A stretch of DNA of 64,000 nucleotides from Streptomyces pyxinae (GTDB lineage Bacteria > Actinomycetota > Actinomycetes > Streptomycetales > Streptomycetaceae): the NCBI RefSeq assembly GCF_024756275.1, contig NZ_JANUGQ010000028.1:1-64000 (forward strand), written 5' to 3'. Both the position numbers and the translations under genes were made by a program. This document shows positions 10,823 to 20,170 of this stretch, piece by piece (position 1 is the first letter of the stretch; every line of letters starts with the position of its first letter). Below the pieces are notes generated by a model that was not told the DNA's origin, did no database searches, and worked only from the letters and a program-made list of their open reading frames with translations.

Positions 10823-11779
10823 ATGGGTGACACGACTGTGAGGACACTGGAAGGCCGTACGGCTCAGCCGACGGCCGCGGACGCACCCATGGAGGCGACC
10901 ACCGGAACCCCGGAGAAACCGGCGTCCGCCGGCGCCGGCGACCGGGCCGTCCCCGTCACCCACCGCACCCGGCTGGACCGGCTGCGCACGCCGCGCCACC
11001 CCCGGATCTGGTTCGAGATCCTGCTCATCGCGGTCAGCTACTGGACGTACTCGATGATCCGGAACGCCGTGCCCGAGCAGAAGGCGGCGGCGATGCGGAA
11101 CGCCGACTGGATCTGGCGCACCGAGCACACCCTCGGCATAGCGGTCGAGAAGTCGGTCAATCATGCGATCGACTCGGTGACCTGGCTGATCGTGGGGATG
11201 AACTACTACTACGCCACCCTGCACTTCATCGTGACCATCGGGGTGCTGGTGTGGCTCTACCGATGGCATCCGGGGCGGTACGCGGCCGCCCGGCTGGTGC
11301 TCTTCGCCACCACCGGGGTCGCGCTGCTCGGCTACTACCTCTACCCGCTGGCACCGCCCCGGCTGATGGCGGGCGAGTCGTTCGTGGACACGGTGGTGGT
11401 CCACCACACCTGGGGCTCGATGGCCTCCGGCAACCTCAAGCAGATGTCCAACCAGTACGCCGCCATGCCGTCCATGCACATCGGCTGGTCGCTCTGGTGC
11501 GGGCTGACCGTCTTCGCGGTGGCCACCGCGCCGTGGGCGCGGATCCTCGGCCTGCTCTACCCGGCGGCCACCCTGGTGGTGATCGTGGCGACCGCCAACC
11601 ACTTCTGGCTGGACGCGGTGGGCGGGATGCTCTGCCTGGCCTTCGGCTTCGCGGTGGTCCGCCTCTGGTACGGCTCCCTGCCGCACCGCCTCCCCCGCCA
11701 CGCGGCGGCCGAGTCCCCGGCGTCCCGGACGAAGCCCCCGGCGACGTCCCCGGCGGTGGGTTCGGGAGCGGGGGCGTAG
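10823..11779 (+). CDS. PAP2-superfamily membrane phosphatase/transferase
   Basis: A 318-residue membrane protein with a Pro/Ala-rich cytoplasmic N-terminus (about 1-50), around five or six membrane helices and a Pro-rich tail. PAP2 signatures are PSMHIGWS (motif 2) and TANHFWLDAVGG (motif 3, His/Asp). The overall layout, with PLAPPRLM before motif 2, is that of the PAP2_3 (inositol-phosphorylceramide-synthase-like) branch. It is expected to act on lipid phosphates at the outer membrane face; the substrate is not deducible. It follows malR by 36 bp but is not obviously related to maltose use. Confidence 0.85.
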   Translation: MGDTTVRTLEGRTAQPTAADAPMEATTGTPEKPASAGAGDRAVPVTHRTRLDRLRTPRHPRIWFEILLIAVSYWTYSMIRNAVPEQKAAAMRNADWIWRTEHTLGIAVEKSVNHAIDSVTWLIVGMNYYYATLHFIVTIGVLVWLYRWHPGRYAAARLVLFATTGVALLGYYLYPLAPPRLMAGESFVDTVVVHHTWGSMASGNLKQMSNQYAAMPSMHIGWSLWCGLTVFAVATAPWARILGLLYPAATLVVIVATANHFWLDAVGGMLCLAFGFAVVRLWYGSLPHRLPRHAAAESPASRTKPPATSPAVGSGAGA

Positions 11780-11970
11780 CCCGGCCCCCGGGCCGCCCGC
11801 GTTCCGGGAGCCGTGCGGGCCCGGGCCCGGTGCGTCCGGCCGCTCCCCGGCGCCGGGCCCCAGGTGCGTCCGGCGGCGCTGTACGGCCGGAGACCCGGGG
11901 TCCGTACGGGACCGGGGTCGTACGGCCGGAGCCCGGGCACGCACGCCGGGCCGAGGCGCCCGGCCCGGGC

Positions 11971-14900
11971 TCAGCCCCCGTAGAACAGCTCCTCCACCAC
12001 CGCGCGGGCCCGGCGGGTGGTGCGGCGGTACTCGTCCACCAGCTCCCCGGCGTGCCCCGGCCCGTGCCCCAGGTAGCGGGCGACCGCCGCCAGCTCCCGG
12101 GCGTCGGAGGGGAAGGTGTCGCCGGCCCGGCCCCGTACCAGCATCACGCCGTTGCGCACCCGGGTGGCCAGCACCCACGCCTCGTCCAGCGTCCGGGCCT
12201 CGTGCTCCCCGATCAGCCCGGCCTCCCGGGCGGCGGCCAGCGCCCGGCGGGTGCGGGTGGTGCGCAGCTCCGGCAGCTCGTACCCGTGCCGCAGCTGGAG
12301 CAGCTGCACCGTCCACTCCACGTCCGAGAGCCCGCCCCGGCCCAGTTTGGTGTGGAGGGTCGGGTCGGCGCCGCGCGGCAGCCGTTCCCGCTCCATCCGG
12401 GCCTTGAGGCGGCGGATCTCGCGCACCGCCGGCTCGTCCAGCCCGCCGGCCGGGTAGCGCAGCGGGTCGGCCAGCTCGGTGAAGCGGCGGCCCAGATCGG
12501 GGTCGCCCGCCATCGGCTCGGCCCGCAGCAGCGCCTGGCTCTCCCAGCCGAGGGACCAGCGGCGGTAGTAGGCGGCGTACGACTTGAGGGTGCGCACCAG
12601 CGGGCCGCTGCGGCCCTCGGGGCGGAGGTCGGCGTCGATCAGCAGCGGCGGGTCGGCGGTGGGGAGCTGGAGCAGCCGGCGCAGCTCGGAGACGACCGCG
12701 TTGGCCGCCCGGCCGGCCTCCTGCTCGTCCACGCCCTCGCGCGGCTCATGGACGAAGAGCACATCGGCGTCGGAGCCGTAGCCCAGCTCATGGCCGCCGA
12801 ACCGGCCCATGCCGATGATCACGAACCGGGTGGGCAGGGTGTCGCCCCACTGCTCCCGCACCACGGCCCGCAGGGCGCCGGCGATGGTGGCGGCGGTGAG
12901 GTCGGTGACCGCCTGGCCGACCCGGTCGACCAGGGCGCCCGGGTCCGCCGGGCCTGCCGGGTCCGGGTGGCCCGGGACCGGGTGCCCCGGGCCCGGGGTG
13001 GTCGCCTCCGGGCCGGTCCCGGAGCCGTACGAGCCGATGAGGTCGGCGGCGGCGGTGCGGAACAGCTCCCGGCGGCGCACCGCCCGGGCCACCGCGACCG
13101 CCTGTTCGGCGCCGTCCGCCCGGCCCACGGCGGCCAGTACCTCGGGCTCCAGATGGCCCCGGGAGCGGGGTTCGAGGCCCTCCGGAGCACCCAGGATGGC
13201 GACCGCCTCCGGGGCGCGGAGCAGCAGGTCGGGGGCGAGCCGGCCGGCCGAGAGCACCCGGGCCAGGTTCTCGGCGGCGGCGCCCTCGTCGCGGAGCAGC
13301 CGCAAGTACCAGGGGGTCTTGCCGAGGGCGTCCGAGACCTTGCGGAAGTTCAGCAGCCCGGCGTCCGGGTCGGCCGAGTCCGCGAACCAGCCGAGCAGCA
13401 CCGGCAGCAGGGTCCGCTGGATGGCGGCCTTGCGGCTGACGCCGGAGGAGAGCGCCTCCAGATGGCGCAGGGCGGCGGCCGGGTCGGCGTACCCGAGGGC
13501 CTCCAGGCGCTGGCCGGCCGCCTTGGCGCTGAGCCGGCTCTCGCCGGGCGCGAGTTGCGCCACCGCGTCCAGTAGCGGCCGGTAGAACAGCTTCTCGTGC
13601 AGCCGGCGCACCACCGAGGCGTGCTTGCGCCACTCCCGGTTGAGCGCGGTCACCGGTTCGGTGCGCAGTCCCATCGAGCGGCCGAGCCGCCGCAGGTCGG
13701 TGTCGTCCTCGGGCACCAGATGGGTGCGGCGCAGCCGGAAGAGCTGGATGCGGTGCTCCAGGGTGCGCAGGAAGCGGTACGCCTCCGCCAGCTGTACCGC
13801 GTCGAACCGCCCCACGTAGCCGCCGGCCGCCAGCGCCGCCAGGGCGTCCAGGGTGGTGCCGGAGTGCAGGGTGGCGTCGCTGCGGCCGTGCACCAGCTGG
13901 AGCAGCTGGACGGCGAACTCCACGTCCCGCAGCCCGCCGGGCCCGAGCTTCAGCTCCCGGTCGACCTCGGTGACCGGGATGTTGTCGATCACCCGGCGGC
14001 GCATCTTCTGCACGTCCGGGACGAAGTTCTCCCGGTCGGCCGCGTGCCAGACCAGCGGGGAGACCGCGTCGATGTACGCGGCGCCCAGCTCCGGGTCGCC
14101 GGCCACCGCCCGTGCCTTCAGCAGCGCCTGGAACTCCCAGGTCTTGGCCCAGCGCTCGTAGTAGGCGAGATGGCTGGAGAGCGTACGGACCAGCGGACCG
14201 TTTCTTCCCTCGGGCCGCAGGTTGGCGTCCACCGGCCAGATGGTGCCCTCCACGGTGGTCTCCGAGCAGATCCGCATCAGATGCGAGGCGAGCCGGGTGG
14301 CAGCCTGGAGCGCCTTGGTCTCGTCGGCGCCGTCGGCCGGCTCCCCGACGAAGATCACGTCCACGTCGGAGACGTAATTCAGTTCGTGGCCGCCACACTT
14401 GCCCATCGCGATGACGGCGAGCCGGCAGAGCGCCGCGTCCTCCGGGGCGGCGGTCCTGGCCAGCGCCAGCGCGGCGCGCAGGGTGGCGGTGGCGAGGTCG
14501 GCCAGCTCGGCGGCGGCCTCGGCCACCCCGGTGGTGCCGCACATGTCCCGGGCCGCTATGGCCAGCAGGCAGCGCCGGTAGGCGACCCGCAGCGCCACCG
14601 GGTCGGACGCCTCGGCGAGCCCCCGCTCGAACTCCTCCACGCCCGGATGCAGATCGGCCGACTCATAGGTGGCCAGCGCCCGCCAGTCGTCCGGGTGCCG
14701 GGCCAGATGGTCCCCGAGCGCCTCGGAGGTGCCGAGCACCCCGAGCAGCCGGTCCCGCAGCGGCTTGGCGCCCAGCAGGGTGGCGAGCAGCTCCCGGGGC
14801 CCGTCCGGCTGCGCCTCGGCCAGCCGTACCAGGCCGCGCAGCGCGAGGTCCGGGTCGGCGGTGGCGCCCAGCGCGTCCAGCAGGACCGAGTCGCCGCGCA

Positions 14901-15009
14901 CCGCCGCGAGCACGTCGAGATCCAACAGCCGCTCGGCGCCGGAAAGGTCGGTGAAGCCGTGCCGCAGCAGTCGGGTGAAGGTGCTGCTCCTGCGCCCCGG
15001 CGCCGTCAT
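11971..15009 (-). CDS. glnE: bifunctional glutamine synthetase adenylyltransferase GlnE
   Basis: A 1012-residue protein that adenylylates and de-adenylylates type-I glutamine synthetase. It has two nucleotidyltransferase cores: the first at about 200-230 (IAMGKCGGHELNYVSDVDVI) and the second at about 730-760 (GMGRFGGHELGYGSDADVLF), each with the GG...DxD signature, each followed by a helical GlnD-like domain. Length matches actinomycete GlnE. A Gly/Pro-rich loop just before the second core (TGPEATTPGPGHPVPGHPDP) is a local low-complexity insertion. The ATG at 15009 is preceded by GGAGGGAG. It is monocistronic, with long spacers on both sides. Confidence 0.95.
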   Translation of the reverse strand: MTAPGRRSSTFTRLLRHGFTDLSGAERLLDLDVLAAVRGDSVLLDALGATADPDLALRGLVRLAEAQPDGPRELLATLLGAKPLRDRLLGVLGTSEALGDHLARHPDDWRALATYESADLHPGVEEFERGLAEASDPVALRVAYRRCLLAIAARDMCGTTGVAEAAAELADLATATLRAALALARTAAPEDAALCRLAVIAMGKCGGHELNYVSDVDVIFVGEPADGADETKALQAATRLASHLMRICSETTVEGTIWPVDANLRPEGRNGPLVRTLSSHLAYYERWAKTWEFQALLKARAVAGDPELGAAYIDAVSPLVWHAADRENFVPDVQKMRRRVIDNIPVTEVDRELKLGPGGLRDVEFAVQLLQLVHGRSDATLHSGTTLDALAALAAGGYVGRFDAVQLAEAYRFLRTLEHRIQLFRLRRTHLVPEDDTDLRRLGRSMGLRTEPVTALNREWRKHASVVRRLHEKLFYRPLLDAVAQLAPGESRLSAKAAGQRLEALGYADPAAALRHLEALSSGVSRKAAIQRTLLPVLLGWFADSADPDAGLLNFRKVSDALGKTPWYLRLLRDEGAAAENLARVLSAGRLAPDLLLRAPEAVAILGAPEGLEPRSRGHLEPEVLAAVGRADGAEQAVAVARAVRRRELFRTAAADLIGSYGSGTGPEATTPGPGHPVPGHPDPAGPADPGALVDRVGQAVTDLTAATIAGALRAVVREQWGDTLPTRFVIIGMGRFGGHELGYGSDADVLFVHEPREGVDEQEAGRAANAVVSELRRLLQLPTADPPLLIDADLRPEGRSGPLVRTLKSYAAYYRRWSLGWESQALLRAEPMAGDPDLGRRFTELADPLRYPAGGLDEPAVREIRRLKARMERERLPRGADPTLHTKLGRGGLSDVEWTVQLLQLRHGYELPELRTTRTRRALAAAREAGLIGEHEARTLDEAWVLATRVRNGVMLVRGRAGDTFPSDARELAAVARYLGHGPGHAGELVDEYRRTTRRARAVVEELFYGG

Positions 15010-15745
15010 TCCCGGTCTCCCTCCACCGTGCCGTCTCGCGTGGACCGAGCCTAGTCCCCCGCCCCGCCCTCCCCGGGCCCGCCGTCCCCGGGATGGCCGG
15101 GCGGGGGTGGGTGGGAGCGGGGCCGCCGGAGCCGGGTGGACCCGGGCGGGGCGGTCCACCGGGGCCGGGGACCCACCGGGGCTGCGGGCCCACCGGGGCC
15201 GATGCCCCTCCCGGGCCGGGGACCCACCGGGGCCGGGGACCCACCGGGGCCGGGTCCGCAGGTCCGCCGGGGGCGGAGGCGGCGGCTGCGGTGGGTCCGC
15301 CGAGTGGGGCGACGGCGCCGGCCCCCCGCGAGGCCGGTGAAACCCGTGAAGCCCGGCGAGGGCCGGCGAGGGCCGGCCGAGGCCGAGGAGGACCGAGGAG
15401 ACCAGCCAGGGCAGGCGAGGCCCGGCGTGATCCACACCACACCCCTCCCACCTCTCTCCCGATGAACCACTTATCCGATTTCCCCCTCTTCTCCAGCGGC
15501 CCATCCCTCTCAGGGCGGCACACCTCGGGAGCAACCGGCGGAAACCGCCCGGAACACCGCTCCGAGCGCCGCCCCGGATGGCCACCGACCACCGCTGACC
15601 AGCGCCGATCAGCGAACCGCAGCCCCAGCGGCCCCGTCGGCCCGCACCGATTCACCCCCACTCGCACCAGCCCCTACCAATCTCGCCAGCCCCACCAGCC
15701 TTCGCCAGCCCCCACCAGCCCTCACCAGCACGGAAGCCGCCGCCC
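15010..15745. repeat. glnE / PIG-L spacer with GGGGCC-ACCC tandem repeats
   Basis: No gene is supported in this 736-bp divergent spacer. About 15130-15260 is made of imperfect copies of a unit near ACCCACCGGGGCCGGGG; about 15660-15730 contains repeated CCCACCAGCC. The middle part (15440-15600) is less repetitive and may hold the divergent promoters, but no clear -10/-35 pair was recognised. Confidence 0.6.
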
Positions 15746-17857
15746 ATGCCGGAACAGCCGGAGCAGTCCGCCCCCGCCCCCGACCTCGCCGCCGATCCCG
15801 CCCGCCGGCCGTCCCGCCGCCGGCTGCGGCGGGCGCTCGTCGTCGCCGCGCCGCTGGCGGTGCTGCTCGGGGTGACCGGCGGGGCACTGGTGGCGACCTC
15901 GGGTTCCTCGGACGCCTCGGACGTGCCGAGCCGGGGCGTGCCGGAGAACGTCGCGGTGCGGCCCATCCGTACGGACGACAGCTCGGTGGTCCAGATCGTC
16001 TCCCACCCGGACGACGACCTGTACTTCATGAACCCGGACACCCGTCAGTCGCTGGTCTCCGGGCGCAGCCTGACCACCGTGTACCTGACGGCCGGCGAGT
16101 CGGACGGCCGCAACGCCCGCCACCAGGACCCGCAGCCGCGCCCGGACAAGCCCGGGTACGCCGAGGCCCGGCAGAACGGCATCCGGGCGGCGTACGCCGA
16201 GATGGCGACCGGCAACCGGACCAGCCCCTGGGACCGTACCGCCGTCACCACCGCCGGGGGCGCCCGCGCCGAGCTGGACACCCTGCGCGCCAGGCCGCAG
16301 ATCAGCCTGGTGTGGGTGCAGCTGCGCGAGACCGGCAGCATCAGCGACAAGCGGCCGTTCGGGCTGCGCGCGCTGTGGGACGGCGAGGCCAGGGTGCTGG
16401 AGTCGCAGCTGGCGGCGGGTTCGCCGGTGCGGAAGAACTTCGCGTACGGCAGGCAGCAGCTCACCGACACGCTGGCCGGGCTGCTCCGGCGCTTCCGTCC
16501 CACCTTCGTCCGGCTGCTCGACCCCACGCCGGGCCGGATCGAGAGGACCGGCAAGCTGGCGGACCACCAGGACCACATGTACGGGGCGCGGTTCGCCCAG
16601 GCGGCGCTGGCGGAGTACGCCCGTACGCCGGGCCGGCCGTCCTTCGGTGTGCAGCACTACCTCGGCTACTTCACCGGCGGCCTGCCGCACTCGCTGGACC
16701 CGGCGAGCAGCGCGGCGAAGCTGGCGACCCTGAAGACGTACGCCTGGTCGGACGGTGAGGACCACTGCGAGGACCCGGCCGGCTGCGGTGACCTCAAGGT
16801 GGCCGCCAACCCGACCGGCCACGGCTGGTCGCAGTCGATCCGCTACAGCCGGGGCGAGTCCACCAGCTGGGTCCAGCCGGGCGCGGCGGGCGGGCTGTAC
16901 GCCTTCTCGGTGCTGGACGGCCGGCTCGCGGTCTGGCGCAAGGCGCCCGGCCACGACTGGGCCGGTCCGGTCCTCCAGAACGGCGCCGGGCAGCTGGACA
17001 GCGGGGTGACCTCGGTACGGCTCCCCGACGGCCGGATCGGGGTGTTCGGCGTCCGTACGCAGCTGGGCGAGGCCGACGGCTACCGCCGCGAGGTGGTCCT
17101 GACCCTCCAGACCGCCCCGGGCGGCCCGTTCGGCGGCTGGCAGTCGCTGGGCACCCCCGAGCGGGACGACGAGTCCGGCACCTCCGACATCAGCCTGCCG
17201 GCCGTGCTGGTGGACCGTACCGGGCGGATGGCGGCGTACGTCCGCAACGGCGCGCACACGATGAGCCTGGCCGAGCAGCGCCCGGACGGCACGTGGTCCG
17301 GCTGGCTCCCGGTGGGCGGCGAGGACCTGCACGGCGACCCGGTGGCGGTGACCGACCGGACCGGCCTCGGTCATGTCTTCGCCACGACCCCGGCCACCGT
17401 GCTGACCTGGACCCGTCCCGCGACGGGCGGCGCCACGGCGGGCCCGCTGGAGACCGGGCTCCCGGCCACCACCCTGTCGCTGAGCGCCGAACCGGACGGC
17501 CGCGACGGCGTCCGCCTCTGGTTCCGGAAGCCCGCGTCGGGCGAGCCCCGCTGGGCCCGCCTCACCGGCCGGTCCCCGGCCTCGCCGGTACGGGGCGTAC
17601 CGGGCGTCTCCGGCTACGGCGCGATCGGCGCCGCCTCCGGCCGCCTCGCCCTCCGAGCCCCCGACGGCACCCTCGCCCTCACCGGCACCCCGGGCGCGAG
17701 CACCCCCGCCGGCACCCCGGGCACGGGCTCCCCCGCCGGCTCCCCCGCCCGCCCGCTCGGCGCCCGCCTCTTCTCCGGCGCCCCGGCCCCGGCCCCCGGC
17801 GGCTTCGCCGCGATGGGCCTCGACGGCCACCTGGAGTGGGTGCCCACGGGGCGGTGA
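15746..17857 (+). CDS. PIG-L family deacetylase with C-terminal propeller-like region
   Basis: A 703-residue protein, probably exported or membrane-anchored: a basic N-terminus is followed by a hydrophobic segment (RALVVAAPLAVLLGVTGGAL, about 29-48). Residues about 70-330 are a PIG-L/LmbE-type zinc deacetylase with the metal motif SHPDDDLYFM and a second His motif DHQDHM. Residues about 370-700 form repeated beta units (W(V)QPGAAGGLYAFSVLDGRLA, GRIGVFGV, GRMAAYV), like a sialidase/PLL-type propeller. It likely removes N-acetyl groups from a cell-surface or extracellular sugar. The last 60 residues contain Pro/Gly/Thr repeats. Confidence 0.85.
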   Translation: MPEQPEQSAPAPDLAADPARRPSRRRLRRALVVAAPLAVLLGVTGGALVATSGSSDASDVPSRGVPENVAVRPIRTDDSSVVQIVSHPDDDLYFMNPDTRQSLVSGRSLTTVYLTAGESDGRNARHQDPQPRPDKPGYAEARQNGIRAAYAEMATGNRTSPWDRTAVTTAGGARAELDTLRARPQISLVWVQLRETGSISDKRPFGLRALWDGEARVLESQLAAGSPVRKNFAYGRQQLTDTLAGLLRRFRPTFVRLLDPTPGRIERTGKLADHQDHMYGARFAQAALAEYARTPGRPSFGVQHYLGYFTGGLPHSLDPASSAAKLATLKTYAWSDGEDHCEDPAGCGDLKVAANPTGHGWSQSIRYSRGESTSWVQPGAAGGLYAFSVLDGRLAVWRKAPGHDWAGPVLQNGAGQLDSGVTSVRLPDGRIGVFGVRTQLGEADGYRREVVLTLQTAPGGPFGGWQSLGTPERDDESGTSDISLPAVLVDRTGRMAAYVRNGAHTMSLAEQRPDGTWSGWLPVGGEDLHGDPVAVTDRTGLGHVFATTPATVLTWTRPATGGATAGPLETGLPATTLSLSAEPDGRDGVRLWFRKPASGEPRWARLTGRSPASPVRGVPGVSGYGAIGAASGRLALRAPDGTLALTGTPGASTPAGTPGTGSPAGSPARPLGARLFSGAPAPAPGGFAAMGLDGHLEWVPTGR

Positions 17858-17985
17858 GGCGGGGGCTTCCGGCGAGACGGAGAACCGCAACGGACACCAG
17901 GCCCCGCGACAGCGGCGACCAGCGGGCGGCAGCCGCCGCACACCCGCTCGCGTCTGACGAGCTGTCCGCCGTTTGGAGTATCGTG

Positions 17986-18017
17986 CCGGTGTCGGAGCGT
18001 GATCGCTCCGACACCGG
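17986..18017. promoter_or_regulatory. 14-bp perfect palindrome upstream of HicA-like gene
   Basis: Perfect 14-bp arms (17986-17999 and 18004-18017) around TGAT, about 60 bp before the ATG at 18077. A possible -10 TATCGT (17979-17984) lies directly before it, so the palindrome covers the likely transcription start: a good place for an autoregulatory operator. It could alternatively be the terminator of the deacetylase gene, but no T-run follows. GACACCGGAG recurs at 18058-18067, next to the ribosome site. Confidence 0.5.
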
Positions 18018-18076
18018 AGTGATCTTGCCCGCGAGGACCATACGGCTTCGCGCGGCCGACACCGGAGGAGAGATCC

Positions 18077-18349
18077 ATGGTCGGGCGCGAGGTCCTTCCC
18101 TCCGAGCACCCCAAGAAGGAAGTGCGACAAGTCCTGGAGAAGTGGGCCGACCAGGGCTGGAAGATTCACAAGGACGGGCACTTGGGCAAGCTCTACTGCC
18201 CGTGTGAGGCCCGTTGCACCACCATTCCGGTCTCGGGCACGCCCCAGAACGCGAGCTCGCACGCCCGCCGGATCGACCGCCTGGCGGCCCGGTGTCCCCT
18301 CCCGGACGACTCGCCTCTGCGCACCCTCACCGGTAAGCCTCGGCATTAG
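18077..18349 (+). CDS. small HicA-like protein (candidate toxin)
   Basis: A 90-residue basic protein. The central part (VLEKWADQGWKIHKDGHLGK) and the following strand with a TIPVSGTPQNASSHARRI segment resemble the HicA/YcfA double-stranded-RNA-binding-like fold: helix, two strands with a Gly-His, then a Ser/Pro loop and helix. A CPCEARC cluster is unusual for HicA. The ATG has an excellent GGAGGAG site. It is followed after 89 bp by an HTH protein gene on the same strand. A role as mRNA interferase is inferred from fold resemblance and context only; it may be just a conserved small protein. Confidence 0.6.
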   Translation: MVGREVLPSEHPKKEVRQVLEKWADQGWKIHKDGHLGKLYCPCEARCTTIPVSGTPQNASSHARRIDRLAARCPLPDDSPLRTLTGKPRH

Positions 18350-18384
18350 TCACAGTAATTTTTGCCCCGTTTTGCACGCATTCT

Positions 18385-18406
18385 CTTGTTGACGAGCGTC
18401 AACAAG
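18385..18406. promoter_or_regulatory. 22-bp palindromic operator before the HTH gene
   Basis: Arms CTTGTTGACG (18385-18394) and CGTCAACAAG (18397-18406) are perfectly complementary around AG. It lies in an AT-richer stretch 33 bp before the ATG at 18439, where a promoter is expected (TTGTTG/TTGACG hexamers fall inside the arms). A dimeric HTH repressor, most simply the downstream gene product, could bind here. Sequence symmetry is seen; binding is inferred. Confidence 0.6.
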
Positions 18407-18438
18407 TCTGGGACGGTGGCGACGGTTAGGGGGTAGCC

Positions 18439-19350
18439 ATGGAATACGACTTCACTTTCGTGATCTCGGGTGTGAGTGTCGACGACCAGACCGCCGTCGA
18501 CGCGCTGCGGGACGAGTGCGACGCACTGCTGGCCCGGGCCGGCGGGGTGGATCTGCTCAGCATGACCGGCAGCGGCGAGTCCGCCGTCGAGGCTGCCGTG
18601 ACAGCCGTGTCCGCCGCCCAGGCAGCGGAGCCCCGACTGCGGATCGACCGGCTGGACCGTGATCTCGTCGGAGTGCAAGAGATCGCCGAACGGACGGGAC
18701 GATCGCGCCAGAACGTCAGCCAGTGGGTCGCCGGCACTCGTAAGGGTGAGGGGGCGCCTTTCCCCATGGCCGAGGGAACGGTGGGCCGGTCGCAGGCGTG
18801 GCTCTGGTCCGAAGTGAACGAATGGCTGGCCGTTCATGAGCTGGACGACGGAGCCGCCTATCCCACTCGCGCCGAGATGGCGGAGATCGACGTGGCTATT
18901 GCCAACGCGGTCACTCTGACCTTCGTCTGGGCGGACGCGCCCGAGTTCCAGGCAGGCCGGAAGAGAGTGCTGAAGGAGTTCGAGAGCAAGCACATCCCGG
19001 GCTTCATGAACTACCTGTCGGGTCTCGACCGGACGACGAACGAGCAAGGTGCGCACGTCCTGGTGATCGCGGACGAGAGCGAACCCGCTCGGGGCGTCAT
19101 GGAGTGCGTGGCACGCTATCCGCATGACGTCATCCTGGTGACGACGACCGATCAGTTCATGGCCGTGGTGCTCTCCACCAGGGCGCCGCACCGGCCCACG
19201 GAGCTGCTCACGGTTACCGGTGACGCAACGGTCCGGGAGTGGCTCCGCCTGGTCCAGGAGAACCCGCACGCGGCGTTCGCCCTGGACAACGCCGAACAGA
19301 CAGAACAGGAGTTGGCCCCGATCCAGCGCCGCCTGGCCATCGCCGCCTAG
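18439..19350 (+). CDS. HTH DNA-binding protein, candidate antitoxin/regulator
   Basis: A 303-residue soluble protein. Residues 1-75 form an alpha/beta module (MEYDFTFVISGVSVDDQTAV) known at the start of a widespread actinomycete HTH protein family. Residues about 76-135 are a MerR/excisionase-like HTH (DLVGVQEIAERTGRSRQNVS, then GRSQAWLWSEVNEWLA). The C-terminal 160 residues (HVLVIADESEPARGVMECVA, VILVTTTDQFMAVVLSTRA) look like an extra alpha/beta domain that I do not recognise. The ATG has AGGGGG upstream. With the preceding HicA-like gene it resembles a toxin-antitoxin or autoregulated pair. Confidence 0.7.
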   Translation: MEYDFTFVISGVSVDDQTAVDALRDECDALLARAGGVDLLSMTGSGESAVEAAVTAVSAAQAAEPRLRIDRLDRDLVGVQEIAERTGRSRQNVSQWVAGTRKGEGAPFPMAEGTVGRSQAWLWSEVNEWLAVHELDDGAAYPTRAEMAEIDVAIANAVTLTFVWADAPEFQAGRKRVLKEFESKHIPGFMNYLSGLDRTTNEQGAHVLVIADESEPARGVMECVARYPHDVILVTTTDQFMAVVLSTRAPHRPTELLTVTGDATVREWLRLVQENPHAAFALDNAEQTEQELAPIQRRLAIAA

Positions 19351-19477
19351 CCTGCCCGTCCGGCTCCCGCCGGGGGACGCCCCCCGACCTCGGCCATCAG
19401 TACCCTCAACGGGAATCAAGGGGAGTCCTGCTGATCCGCGGGCACAACCCGCCGAGGTCCGCCTCCAAGAGGGTTCC

Positions 19478-19506
19478 TGGGCCCCGGCAACGGGGCCCAT
19501 TTCCTT
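19478..19506 (+). terminator. hairpin terminator after the HTH gene
   Basis: A 9-bp perfect stem (19478-19486 and 19491-19499) with a GCAA tetraloop is followed on the + strand by TTTCCTT. It lies 128 bp after the HTH gene stop and just before the left copy of the island repeat; it may originally also have ended transcripts of the glutamine synthetase gene from the other side. Confidence 0.6.
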
Positions 19507-19564
19507 GCGCGTCAACGGAATTCCCGGGCGGGGACAGGACCGCCCGGGGACGTGGCGGAGGGGG

Positions 19565-19656
19565 GCGCTTACAGCACCGGGAGGTTTTTGCGGAGTTCGA
19601 AGGCGGTGACTTCGGAGCGGTATTCCTCCCACTCCTGCTTCTTGTTGCGGAGGAAG
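19565..19656. repeat. attL: left 92-bp copy of glutamine synthetase 3' end
   Basis: Base-for-base identical to 24310-24401 (offset 4745). Read on the minus strand it encodes the C-terminus FLRNKKQEWEEYRSEV...RKNLPVL and the TAA stop of the synthetase, but the upstream sequence is unrelated, so it is not a gene. It probably marks the ancestral position of the gene's 3' end. Confidence 0.9.
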
Positions 19657-20170
19657 TGGCGAGCCTCCCCGCCGGCCTCGGGCGCCTGCTGCTGATCCAG
19701 GTCGCAGCGACCGAGAACTGAAGGCTGTTGGTGGGTGTTGGTGTCTCTGCACCTCCCTCGGGCGGCCAAGGGACGGCCCCGCTCTCCACTACACGCAAGC
19801 CTCGCCACCAGCAGTACTCCTCCTCACCGAATGGGCATGCACCACCCTGTCGGAACGCACTGATCGCTGGCTGCCGCCGCTTTAGGAGAGCGGGTGGACG
19901 CCCCTGGGCCTGACCTACGCAGTTGTTGAGCTGGCTGACCCACCGTGCAGGTTCTGCAGACGCCTCTCATCCCCCGTGAGTCCCCGCAGGATCTGGCACG
20001 GATGCGGCACGGGCCCTGGCCAGCGTCTGCCAGTGCCTCGGGATAGCGTCCACCTGCACGTGGTCGGCTTCCGGATTCGATCACCCTGACAGCAAGCCGC
20101 TCTGCGCCATGTAGGGGAACGGCGTGCATCCTAGGTGACGCCCCCGGGGGTGTGAAGTAGTGTGTGAAGC
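19657..20170. other. island left arm, no supported gene
   Basis: These 514 bases hold no convincing coding region on either strand. The only recognised signals are at the right end: a possible promoter (20135-20163) and a duplicated TGTGAAG (20151-20157 and 20163-20169) just before the first cargo gene. No excisionase or tRNA was seen. Confidence 0.5.
20135..20163 (+). promoter_or_regulatory. candidate promoter of the island operon (leaderless)
   Basis: GTGACG (20135-20140) and TAGTGT (20158-20163) are separated by 17 bases, and the spacer begins with the palindrome CCCCCGGGGG. Transcription would start about at the ATG at 20171, and no Shine-Dalgarno sequence is visible, which fits a leaderless mRNA, common in actinomycetes. 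Inferred from hexamer match only. Confidence 0.4.

Noticed and set aside
19569..19808. Short minus-strand frame ending like glutamine synthetase
   Set aside because: Only its last 29 codons match; the rest is unrelated. It is the stranded repeat copy, not a gene.
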